Positions 1-6,838 of a DNA stretch of 11,199 nt are shown piece by piece. The DNA comes from Flavobacterium sp. (GTDB taxonomy: Bacteria > Bacteroidota > Bacteroidia > Flavobacteriales > Flavobacteriaceae). The position numbers were made by a program, and so were the translations under genes. Under the pieces are notes generated by a model. It was not told where the DNA came from, did no database searches, and worked only from the letters and a program-made list of their open reading frames with translations. Each line of letters opens with the position of its first letter. Position 1 is the first letter of the stretch. Location: the NCBI GenBank assembly GCA_027483785.1, contig JAIXTU010000266.1, positions 1 through 11,199 on the forward strand, read 5' to 3'.

Positions 1-114
1 TGAAGCTTCAGGCTGACGAGCGATAGCATCCATAGCCGACCCACCAATTTTACCAATACCTAAACCAGCACCGATAACGATCAAACCTGCTCCTACAATA
101 GTTGGAATTTGCAT
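1..114 (-). CDS. atpE: F0 ATP synthase subunit c, N-terminal part (runs off window)
   Basis: This is the start of the proton-carrying c-ring subunit of F1F0 ATP synthase. The 38 visible codons begin MQIPTIVGAGL at the ATG at 114-112. They cover the first transmembrane hairpin helix with its glycine-rich packing motif (GAGLGIGKIGG) and enter the polar loop at ARQPEAS, the conserved RQP loop that contacts F1. The second helix with the ion-binding carboxylate lies outside the window. The gene starts 32 bases after the atpB stop on the same strand, so it is read in the same transcript as subunit a, the usual F0 order. It is cut only by the window edge. Identification from the helix and loop motifs is firm. 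Confidence 0.95.
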   Translation of the reverse strand, partial: MQIPTIVGAGLIVIGAGLGIGKIGGSAMDAIARQPEAS

Positions 115-146
115 AAAATGTATATTAAAATTAAACGTTCAAATTA

Positions 147-1298
147 TTAGTGGTGACCTTCCTCGTGATGATGTTCTTCTACTGCTGCTCCGAAATAAAG
201 AGCAGACAACATGGTGAAGATATATGCTTGTAGAAAGGCAACCAAAATTTCAAGAATAGACAGCACAAAAGCTAGAGCCAACGAGAGCGAACTTCCGATC
301 CAACTTTTGAAAATAAACATTAATCCGATGATCGACATCAATACAATGTGACCTGCAAAGATGTTCGCATAAAGTCGGATCATTAAAGAAAACGGCTTAA
401 TAACCACACCTAACAATTCGATCGGCGCCAATATGATGCGCATTGGGTAAGGCACGCCAGGCATCCAAAAAATGTGTCCCCAATAATATTTGTTTGCTGT
501 AAGATTAGTGATAAGGAATGTTAGAATTGCCAATGAAAAAGTAATAGTTATGTTTCCTGTTACGTTGACTCCCAGCGGCGTTAAACCAAATAAGTTCAAG
601 AAAAGAATAAAGAAAAATATGGTTAACAAATAACCCATGTATTTTCGGTGATGCTTATGACCAATATTTGGAATCGCAATTTCGTCGCGAACATAAACCA
701 CTAATGGCTCGAAAATTCTACCCGCACCAGCAGCAACTCCGCCGTTTTTAGCGTACGACTTTGCCAAAGATCTAAATAGCAAAAACATTAGCAATGCTAC
801 AAATATGATCGACAAAACGCTTTTAGTTATTGAAAAGTCGAGTGGTCGCACATTTGTAATATGCCCTTTTGCATCTTCGTTTAATGTTCCAGACGCATCC
901 GTTTTGTAAATTTTTCCGTCGTGATGACCAATCGCGTAGTAGTTTCCGTTCGATTCAGCAACAGCATGTCCGTGATCAAATTTTGCAGAAGAAAAGATAT
1001 GAACCCCATTATCCCACAATATCACCGGCAAAGGAAAACCGAAATGCGTCCCAGCTTCATCGTCTGAAAACAAAGTGAAGTCATGTGAATCTAGAACGTG
1101 GTGATTGATGTGCGCTTTGATTTCTGATTTGATATCGCCGCTTTCATGATGTTCACCTTTTGCAGCATGTGCTTCTTGAGCCTCGATGTGATTGGCTTCA
1201 CTTGCTTTAATAGTATCGTTAACAGTTGTAGCCACGGCAGTGAAGCTGCAAGCTATTGCTAATAAAACTGATAGGATTGGTTTTTTAAAAATAACCAT
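147..1298 (-). CDS. atpB: F0 ATP synthase subunit a
   Basis: Subunit a forms the two proton half-channels of F0 and works against the c ring in the inner membrane. The ATG at 1298 gives 383 residues. Residues 1-24 look like a signal peptide (KKPILSVLLAIACSFTAVA). Residues about 25-155 are a His- and acid-rich periplasmic extension of the kind seen in Bacteroidota subunit a and absent from the shorter E. coli protein. The membrane part begins near residue 158. The essential arginine is R308 in KPFSLMIRLYANIFAGH, with E294 in the preceding helix and Q357 in AFLQAYIF as the conserved partner of the last helix. The C-terminus is a short His/Glu tail. A strong promoter lies just upstream at 1338-1366, so the gene can be expressed apart from the genes before it. 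atpE follows 32 bases downstream. Confidence 0.96.
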   Translation of the reverse strand: MVIFKKPILSVLLAIACSFTAVATTVNDTIKASEANHIEAQEAHAAKGEHHESGDIKSEIKAHINHHVLDSHDFTLFSDDEAGTHFGFPLPVILWDNGVHIFSSAKFDHGHAVAESNGNYYAIGHHDGKIYKTDASGTLNEDAKGHITNVRPLDFSITKSVLSIIFVALLMFLLFRSLAKSYAKNGGVAAGAGRIFEPLVVYVRDEIAIPNIGHKHHRKYMGYLLTIFFFILFLNLFGLTPLGVNVTGNITITFSLAILTFLITNLTANKYYWGHIFWMPGVPYPMRIILAPIELLGVVIKPFSLMIRLYANIFAGHIVLMSIIGLMFIFKSWIGSSLSLALAFVLSILEILVAFLQAYIFTMLSALYFGAAVEEHHHEEGHH

Positions 1299-1337
1299 AC
1301 GTTTTGGAACAAATTTTAAGGGTTCTCAAATTTGGCG

Positions 1338-1366
1338 CAAAGGTACATTATTTATTAGAACGACAA
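1338..1366 (-). promoter_or_regulatory. Bacteroidota-type promoter for atpB-atpE
   Basis: Read on the minus strand, TTTG at 1367-1364 is followed after an 18-base spacer by TACCTTTG at 1345-1338. This fits the Bacteroidota housekeeping promoter TTG-N17-19-TAnnTTTG, and TACCTTTG is a very typical form of the -7 box. Transcription would start near 1330, leaving a leader of about 30 bases before the atpB ATG at 1298. It sits in the 108-base gap between the DUF6168-like gene and atpB, so the structural F0 genes would not depend only on read-through from sprE. Confidence 0.75.
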
Positions 1367-1406
1367 ACGCTTTAAAAATTATTTTTTGTGCTGATAAAGT
1401 AAGCTT

Positions 1407-1793
1407 TCAGTCTTTTTTTTGTTTATTGTTCAATAATCGGTAAGTAAAATAAACCTCAATTGCCAAAAATAAAAGAAACCCGCTGTAACCCATTTGAATA
1501 GCAAGGGTTTCATTTATCTCCTCCCGTGCGAATTTTATTACTACAAAAGCGGGAATCATTTTAACTGTGGTTACTGCCAGAAAACTCATGCCCGTTTGAT
1601 CAAAATTTTTTTGAGATACCCATAAAACGATGCTCATACAAATTGCTGCGCCTAAAGCAAAAAAAGCCAGATACTGCCAAGCAACCATTTCCACTTCTGC
1701 AAAAACCACATTGTGATACCCCATTATTGCACTCCAGGCAGTTGCAGTTAAAAGAATAGCAATGCCCATTGATTTAAATAGAAGTGCCTTCAT
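1407..1793 (-). CDS. small four-helix membrane protein between atpZ and atpB (DUF6168-like)
   Basis: The product is a 128-residue membrane protein with four hydrophobic segments, at roughly residues 7-26, 39-60, 67-86 and 101-121. It ends in a short basic tail (NNKQKKD). No catalytic motif is visible. Its position, directly after atpZ and before atpB, is where many bacteria carry AtpI/AtpR-type proteins that help assemble the c ring. In flavobacteria I recall a DUF6168 family at this place; that assignment is from memory of size and context, not a search. The ATG at 1793 overlaps the atpZ stop in TGATG, so the two are probably translationally coupled. A role in ATP synthase assembly or ion supply is inference from position. 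Confidence 0.75.
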   Translation of the reverse strand: MKALLFKSMGIAILLTATAWSAIMGYHNVVFAEVEMVAWQYLAFFALGAAICMSIVLWVSQKNFDQTGMSFLAVTTVKMIPAFVVIKFAREEINETLAIQMGYSGFLLFLAIEVYFTYRLLNNKQKKD

Positions 1794-2011
1794 CAGCTGT
1801 TTAAATCTTTCAATTTTCTGAAAACCGAATAAAATGCAAGTGTTATTCCTATTAATAAGAAAATTACGTGATAGTCGGCCGGACTCTCCGGATTTTGCTT
1901 GTTTACATACTCACCTAACTTATGTCCTGCAAAAATCCACACAAACATCTCGATTCCCATGGTTGACAGCAACAACCACTTATTTGGTTCGTTTTGAGGC
2001 TTTTTTGGCAT
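1793..2011 (-). CDS. atpZ: AtpZ/AtpI family F0-associated protein
   Basis: This is a small two-helix membrane protein of 72 residues. Helix 1 spans about residues 12-29 (WLLLSTMGIEMFVWIFAGHK) and ends in the GHKLGEYVN turn, which resembles the G-x-x-x-G-x-x-x-D loop of the AtpZ/AtpI (F1F0-ATPase gene 1) family. Helix 2 spans about 48-65 (YHVIFLLIGITLAFYSVF), followed by a basic RKLKDL tail. Family members help assemble or stabilise the F0 c ring and have been linked to Mg2+/Ca2+ handling. An in-frame TTG lies one codon upstream at 2014, but the ATG at 2011 is preferred because it overlaps the sprE stop as TGATG, the same coupling seen at its own 3' end. The gene ends at 1793. Confidence 0.85.
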   Translation of the reverse strand: MPKKPQNEPNKWLLLSTMGIEMFVWIFAGHKLGEYVNKQNPESPADYHVIFLLIGITLAFYSVFRKLKDLNS

Positions 2012-4971
2012 CAAGGCTTTCTAGTCTTTTCGGTTTTTGGAGCTCCCTCACCACCCGCGGGATCGTTACCCATGTCGGGGGTTGGACTCAGACTGCGAGA
2101 ACCTTTGTCGGCTTGCTTTTGATTAGGTGCGTTACCCAAACCTGGAGGCATACCCGGATTTTGTCTCGGATTAGTTTGCGGCTTGGCTTGCTTAGGTTTT
2201 GGCGCAGCAGCCGCTGCTTTTTTCTCTTCAGGCTTAGGTTTAATAACCACGGGCTTTTTCACTCGTGGCTGTCTAGGCAAGTGATACGTTTCGAAGTTCT
2301 TTTTTACTTGGGTTACCTTATAATTCTCCGACGACATTACCGTGGCTGGTAATTTGATCTGATAGTCTTTGTACTCTTTTAAAATCGTTGCAACATCTTT
2401 TGCTGCTGTTTCATTTTCAAAATTGTGAAGCACCAGAAAATACGAGGTTGTTGTGTAAATATCAATAGATAGCTTTAATGCGTCTGTGGTTCGTTCTTTT
2501 ACAAATGTCTCTAAAATCGTTCGAACTGCTTTAACCGACTCGGCCTCGGGATCGTCGACTTTGTATAAAATTTTGTAGGTCGTTGGCTTAAAATCATCGT
2601 ATTCCATATCTTCCAAGATCGGAATGTCGGCACGCAATAATTCTTCGGCTTCTTTGCCCTCGCCTGTTGTTGGAAAGTTGAGTGCTACGAAATTCAACCC
2701 AGCTTTGTACGCTGTAACTCCGTTGAGTTTTCCGGCATTGGTTGCCTTTAATAACTCGAGCTTCGGAATGATTTCTTCGCCTGTAAATTGCGAAATCGCT
2801 GCATCTATCTTTGGCGCCAAACGAATGTAATCGCCGTTGCTGAGCTGCTGGTAAAGTTCGTTATACACTTCCTCGCCCGTCATGGCTTCGTTTCCTGTAG
2901 CTGATTCCGGATTTTGAAGAATTTGCGCATATCTGCTGTTGGGATAACTAGCAATAATGCGGTCTTTAATGGCTTGTGCTTTTGATGGATTAATTTCCAT
3001 ATAATCTTTGTACAGATTGTAAAGCGCTGGTAAAATGTAGCGTTCTTCCGGATTTTGTTTGAGTAAACTCTCGTATTTATCTGCCGAAAGCTGATATTCT
3101 TTGAATTTGTCTTTGTAAATAGCTCCTAATTGAAAATAGGCAAAATTGCGTTCTTTGGCCAAACTGTCGAGCATCGTTTTAGAAGTAGGAACGCCTTTTA
3201 AATAAAAATCGGCGGTATATTGTGGCTTTTCAACTTCTTTTTCCTTGATTTTTTCGCTAACCGAATCCGACTTTTTATCAACTTTTTCGATTTCCGATTT
3301 GTTTTGCGTGAGCGACGTTAAACGCCAGTTGTCTCGCAAAGTTCTGTTCCCCCATATCTTTTTAAAATCGATTTTCCCTTGGGAAACATTTACGGTATTG
3401 TAGAAATAGAATCCGTCTTTGCCTCCTGTACTTACTCCAGCAGCTGATCTCGGTCGTTTTTCAGACGACGCGCCTTTGTTGTCGGAAACGTCTTTTAGGT
3501 TTTGGCCCGAAGCATCGTTGCGTCGTAATTCAGCACGAACTTCGGAAGCTGTGTCGTCGGAATTATCTCCGTCTCGTGCGGCTAAGCGTGCGGCTTTCTC
3601 GGCTGCTTCTTTTTCTTTCTTCGCTTTTTCGGCGTCGGATTTTTTAAGTTTTTCGATGTATGTTTCGTAGAATTCTTTTCTGTCGGAAGGCGAAAGTGCG
3701 GCTACATTTAAAATACTGTCGTTTCGCTGCGCAATACCTTCGTATTTAATGACATCGTCAAGATTATTGCGTTTTTTCTCGATGGCTTTGTACTCGCGTG
3801 TTCTGGGCTTTAGTTTTGTTAAGGTACTGTCGTAATACTGACCTGCGGTTTGATATTTCGCTGAGTCGAAGTATATGCCTGCCAGATTACGGTAGTTGCT
3901 GGCCACTAGATAATCGTCGGTAGATTCAATTTGCAGCGACTTGTTGTAATTTTCGATTGCGGGTTTGTACTTTTTGCGCTTGGTGTAAAAAAGTGCTTTT
4001 TGGTGGTACAAAACATCGAGAAAGGGTCGGTTTTCGCGATCTTTTATCAAGGCATCCATATGTTTGATGAACGCAATTGTATCGCCCGACTTATAATCGA
4101 ATTGCTGGGCGAGTTTCGCTTCGGCTTGAACGATGTACACACGTGGCGATTTTCGTTTCATGTCGATTACCGTTTTGAACTCGTTTGCCGCCAATTCGGG
4201 TTTACCTTGACGTTCATACAACTGACCTAAAATAAAGTGGTAGCGCGCTTTTTCTTCGTTGTTTTTAGAAAACTCGATGGCTTTTGCCAAACGCACGGTT
4301 GCGCTATCAATTTGATTTAGGTTTACGAAAGCTTGCGCGATCGTAGCATTAGCGTCGGCATATACTTGATCTTTAAATTTGATTTCGGATAAGAGCTGTT
4401 TTAGATTTTTAACGGCGAGTGCATCGTTTCCAAGTCGCATGTTGGTGCGTTCGCGCCAGATTTTTGCGATATAAATTTTGTCGCTTTCGGGATATTTGTA
4501 CAAAATGTAGTTAAAGGCTTCGAGAGCCGGAATGTAGCGTTGGTCGTAATAGCGTGCTTGTCCGAGCATGAGGTGCGCTTCGTCGATTTGCGGGTTGCGC
4601 TCTTTGCCTTCGATGTTCATCGAGCGTTTTTGAATGGCTTTGGTAGCTTTAAGTTCGGCGCGTTCGAAGTTGGTATTTTTTGGTTTGGTTTTATCGGACT
4701 CGCTGGCGGCCACATCACCTTGCATGCGTTCGATTGGAAGAATATCCCAATAATTGTCTTGGTATTTTTGTTTGACTTCTTCGAGACCTTTGTCTAAAGC
4801 TAATTCGCCGTTGTAAAGCGCGTTATATTTGGTATTGAGTGCCTGAAATTGCCGATTTATAAACTTGTCTTTTCGCGTTGAACAAGCAACGATAAAAACA
4901 GTTAAGGCTAAAACCGACAAACCTCTAGTATATGCCTTCACGTAACTTTTCTTTGAGATATAAACTTTCAA
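2011..4971 (-). CDS. sprE: gliding/type IX secretion TPR lipoprotein SprE (PorW)
   Basis: This large tetratricopeptide-repeat lipoprotein matches SprE of Flavobacterium (PorW of Porphyromonas). That protein is required for gliding and for secretion through the type IX system and is anchored on the periplasmic side of a membrane. The N-terminus has a lipoprotein signal with lipobox IVAC, Cys30 when counted from TTG at 4971, followed by the STRKDKFINRQFQALNTKYN region. TPR-like helices run through about residues 130-400 (ARYYDQRYIPALEAFNYILY, LGQLYERQGKPELAANEFK) and again around 600-670. A charged Glu/Lys/Ala linker lies near 445-500, and the C-terminal 80 residues are Lys/Pro/Ala-rich and low in complexity. 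The start is uncertain: no in-frame ATG exists after the TAA at 4983. TTG at 4971 and GTG at 4941 are the candidates; GTG would give a more ordinary 19-residue signal. The stop overlaps the atpZ ATG. Confidence 0.85.
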   Translation of the reverse strand: MKVYISKKSYVKAYTRGLSVLALTVFIVACSTRKDKFINRQFQALNTKYNALYNGELALDKGLEEVKQKYQDNYWDILPIERMQGDVAASESDKTKPKNTNFERAELKATKAIQKRSMNIEGKERNPQIDEAHLMLGQARYYDQRYIPALEAFNYILYKYPESDKIYIAKIWRERTNMRLGNDALAVKNLKQLLSEIKFKDQVYADANATIAQAFVNLNQIDSATVRLAKAIEFSKNNEEKARYHFILGQLYERQGKPELAANEFKTVIDMKRKSPRVYIVQAEAKLAQQFDYKSGDTIAFIKHMDALIKDRENRPFLDVLYHQKALFYTKRKKYKPAIENYNKSLQIESTDDYLVASNYRNLAGIYFDSAKYQTAGQYYDSTLTKLKPRTREYKAIEKKRNNLDDVIKYEGIAQRNDSILNVAALSPSDRKEFYETYIEKLKKSDAEKAKKEKEAAEKAARLAARDGDNSDDTASEVRAELRRNDASGQNLKDVSDNKGASSEKRPRSAAGVSTGGKDGFYFYNTVNVSQGKIDFKKIWGNRTLRDNWRLTSLTQNKSEIEKVDKKSDSVSEKIKEKEVEKPQYTADFYLKGVPTSKTMLDSLAKERNFAYFQLGAIYKDKFKEYQLSADKYESLLKQNPEERYILPALYNLYKDYMEINPSKAQAIKDRIIASYPNSRYAQILQNPESATGNEAMTGEEVYNELYQQLSNGDYIRLAPKIDAAISQFTGEEIIPKLELLKATNAGKLNGVTAYKAGLNFVALNFPTTGEGKEAEELLRADIPILEDMEYDDFKPTTYKILYKVDDPEAESVKAVRTILETFVKERTTDALKLSIDIYTTTSYFLVLHNFENETAAKDVATILKEYKDYQIKLPATVMSSENYKVTQVKKNFETYHLPRQPRVKKPVVIKPKPEEKKAAAAAPKPKQAKPQTNPRQNPGMPPGLGNAPNQKQADKGSRSLSPTPDMGNDPAGGEGAPKTEKTRKP

Positions 4972-5063
4972 AATCCATTTTTAGTGTACCAACGGGTAAA
5001 AGTAAAATTTTTCGCAAACGCACACACTTTTATAGGTAGAAAATCGCTGAACGGTTCGTTCTT

Positions 5064-5203
5064 AGCCCCGATTGGACGGAAAGCCCGCATTTTGAGTGGC
5101 GATTTTTTAAGGCTTTGCGACGGCGACGAACGGAAGCCGAGAGTAAAGCCATTAAAAAACGGCGGCGAAAAAGCGGACTTGGAGGGAAAGCGGGAATAGC
5201 TTC
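5064..5203 (+). ncRNA. structured intergenic element resembling Flavo-1 RNA, copy 1
   Basis: The element opens with AGCCCCGATTGGACGGAAAG and closes with GCGGACTTGGAGGGAAAGCG then GGAATAGCTTC. These two arms recur in the copy at 11064-11199. Between them lies a long hairpin: TTTTTTAAGGCTTT around 5105-5118 pairs with AAAGCCATTAAAAAA around 5146-5160 with one bulged base. The conserved arms and the variable inner hairpin fit my recollection of the Flavo-1 motif, a common intergenic RNA of Flavobacteria with no known function; I could not test this with a covariance model. The strand given is the one on which the arms read in the orientation I recognise. It sits between the divergent sprE and amt genes. 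Confidence 0.6.
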
Positions 5204-5234
5204 AAAAAATCAGTTTTAAAAATTAATCCCCTCC

Positions 5235-5299
5235 AAAAATAGGGTTTGTTTGAATTATGAAATAACTTTTTTAGATTTGACCCGTATAAAAATAGGGTT
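5235..5299 (+). repeat. paired 12-mer AAAAATAGGGTT around the amt promoter
   Basis: AAAAATAGGGTT occurs exactly at 5235-5246 and 5288-5299. Each copy is preceded by a CCC run 10-12 bases upstream (5228-5231 and 5281-5283), so each forms a CCC...GGG pair of inverted arms. The first copy ends just before the amt -33 TTG. The second lies between the -7 box and the ATG at 5303. The 53-base offset is close to five helical turns, which would suit two operator sites on the same DNA face. A regulatory role is inferred from placement alone. Confidence 0.45.
5250..5279 (+). promoter_or_regulatory. Bacteroidota-type promoter for amt
   Basis: TTG at 5250-5252 is followed after 19 bases by TAGATTTG at 5272-5279. 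This is a full match to TTG-N17-19-TAnnTTTG. The predicted transcript start near 5285 gives a leader of under 20 bases before the ATG at 5303, and no Shine-Dalgarno sequence is seen, as is usual in this phylum. Confidence 0.75.
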
Positions 5300-5302
5300 G
5301 TG

Positions 5303-6667
5303 ATGAGAAAAATTGAAAAAAGATGGATTGTTTCGTTTTCGCTAATCAGTTTGTTTAGTTTAGTTGGTTTATTTTGGAAATCGGATCCATCGGCCATTCG
5401 CAACAACTTTTTGACGGAAGAAGCCGTATCGTTTGCCGACGTTGCTTGGTTGCTTACCGCCTCGTGCCTGGTTTTATTGATGACGCCTGGTTTGTCGTTT
5501 TTTTATGGCGGAATGGTTGGTAAGAAGAATATCATTAGTACGATGCTGCAAAGTTTTGTTTGCTTAGGTGTAGTGAGTTTACTGTGGGTGATTTGCGCTT
5601 TTTCGTTGGCATTTGGCGAACCTTTGGGCTTTGAGATTTCGGGGAAATTTTACAGCGTTGTTGGAAATCCGTTTACCTACGCCTTCTTTGACCACGTGAG
5701 TATATTGCCGCACAGCAAAATGGCTTCGACGATACCGTTTATGCTTTTTGCGCTCTTTCAGATGAAATTTGCGGTAATTACGCCTGCTATTATAACCGGT
5801 TCGTTTGCTGAGCGCGTGCGTTTTATCTCGTATTTGCTCTTTATTTGCTTGTTTACTTTGCTTATTTACGCGCCTTTGTGTCACATGGTTTGGTATCCGA
5901 CGGGCTTGTTGGGCAGCTTTTTTGGCGTAAAAGATTTTGCCGGCGGAACCGTTGTACACATGAGCGCCGGATTTGCTGCGCTTGCGGGCGTTTTGGTTTT
6001 GGGAAAACGCAAAGACAGTTTACACATACCGACAAATATTCCGTTTGTAATTTTAGGAACGGGCATGCTTTGGTTTGGCTGGTTTGGCTTTAATGCGGGT
6101 TCGGCTTTGGCTGCAAACGGAACGGCTGTTATGGCATTTGGGACTACGATAACTGCATCGGCCGCAGCGATGATGACTTGGGTTTTTTACGATCGGTTGT
6201 TTGGCAGAAAAGTTTCGGCTTTGGGCGCTTGTATTGGTGCCGTAGTTGGTTTGGTGGCTATTACGCCCGCGGCTGGATTTGTGAGCATTCCTGAAAGTAT
6301 GTTTTTTGGATTTATCACGGCAATTGTATCGAACTCGATCTTGTATTGGCCGGTGATGAAACGCATAGACGACACTTTAGATGTTTTTGCTTGCCACGGC
6401 GTAGGCGGCATCATGGGCATGATACTTACCGCTGTATTTGCGCAGGGCGAATCGGCTAGTTTATTGCACGGCGGCTGGGGCGTTTTTGCGCACCACATGG
6501 CGGCGTTGGGCTTGGTTGCAGCGTTTACTTTTCTAGGTTCGTTGGCTTTGTATCGCATTACAAACGCTATAATTCCGCTTCGTGTAAGCGAACAATCTGA
6601 GAAAATTGGACTGGATTTGTCGCAGCACGATGAGAGTTTAGATGCGCAGCGGCAGGTGGTTGGTTAG
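5303..6667 (+). CDS. amt: Amt/MEP/Rh ammonium transporter
   Basis: This is an inner-membrane ammonium channel that brings NH4+/NH3 in for glutamine and glutamate synthesis. The start is the ATG at 5303; an adjacent GTG at 5300 would add one residue. The 454-residue product has the family landmarks: MTPGLSFFYGGMV in the first core helix, the FAERVRF loop, D211 and pore histidine H219 in DFAGGTVVHMSAG, GMLWFGWFGFNAGS, and the second pore histidine H365 in FACHGVGGIMG. Both members of the twin-His pair are therefore present. The N-terminus has an extra hydrophobic segment of about 15 residues that may be a signal sequence, as in other Amt proteins with a cleaved leader. No glnK/PII gene follows; the next gene is an unrelated accessory gene on the same strand. 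Its own promoter and possible operators lie directly upstream. Confidence 0.95.
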   Translation: MRKIEKRWIVSFSLISLFSLVGLFWKSDPSAIRNNFLTEEAVSFADVAWLLTASCLVLLMTPGLSFFYGGMVGKKNIISTMLQSFVCLGVVSLLWVICAFSLAFGEPLGFEISGKFYSVVGNPFTYAFFDHVSILPHSKMASTIPFMLFALFQMKFAVITPAIITGSFAERVRFISYLLFICLFTLLIYAPLCHMVWYPTGLLGSFFGVKDFAGGTVVHMSAGFAALAGVLVLGKRKDSLHIPTNIPFVILGTGMLWFGWFGFNAGSALAANGTAVMAFGTTITASAAAMMTWVFYDRLFGRKVSALGACIGAVVGLVAITPAAGFVSIPESMFFGFITAIVSNSILYWPVMKRIDDTLDVFACHGVGGIMGMILTAVFAQGESASLLHGGWGVFAHHMAALGLVAAFTFLGSLALYRITNAIIPLRVSEQSEKIGLDLSQHDESLDAQRQVVG

Positions 6668-6804
6668 AAAACTTAGCGTTACATCTTACAATGGAAGCCC
6701 GTATTCCACAACCAATTTAAATTACCGATTTTGAGCGTAGTATTTCTGTGAGAAATTGAGTAGTATTGTTACATCAATTTGCTAATCGACAAGTTGTTAC
6801 TGTT

Positions 6805-6812
6805 TATATTTG
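6805..6812 (+). promoter_or_regulatory. -7 box upstream of the SLATT-protease gene
   Basis: TATATTTG at 6805-6812 fits the Bacteroidota -7 consensus TAnnTTTG. No TTG is found at the ideal 17-19 base distance; the nearest candidate, at 6779-6781, is 23 bases away, so the promoter may be weak or regulated. A transcript starting near 6818 would begin after the TTG at 6779. This supports the ATG at 6839 as the true start. Confidence 0.5.
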
Positions 6813-6838
6813 TCGATGTTGCTCTACACTTCCCTATT

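Larger units (their letters stand above)
4979..5302. other. divergent intergenic region between sprE and amt
   Basis: This 324-base stretch holds no convincing gene. Its sprE-proximal part (about 4979-5063) has no good match to TAnnTTTG on the minus strand, so the sprE promoter was not located. The middle is occupied by the structured element at 5064-5203. The amt-proximal part carries the promoter at 5250-5279 and two copies of the 12-mer AAAAATAGGGTT at 5235-5246 and 5288-5299. Short reading frames here (for example plus 4984-5199) simply cross the structured element. Confidence 0.7.

Noticed and set aside
1834..2352. Plus-strand open frame of 172 codons
   Set aside because: It is antisense to the end of sprE and atpZ. 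The product is an Arg/Leu/Phe-rich string typical of a shadow frame.
6692..6708. Hairpin TGGAA-N7-TTCCA after amt as a terminator
   Set aside because: Only a 5-base stem, and no T-run follows.
6779..6838. Longer start (TTG) of the SLATT-protease
   Set aside because: The -7 box at 6805-6812 would place transcription start after this TTG, and the SLATT module is complete from the ATG at 6839.
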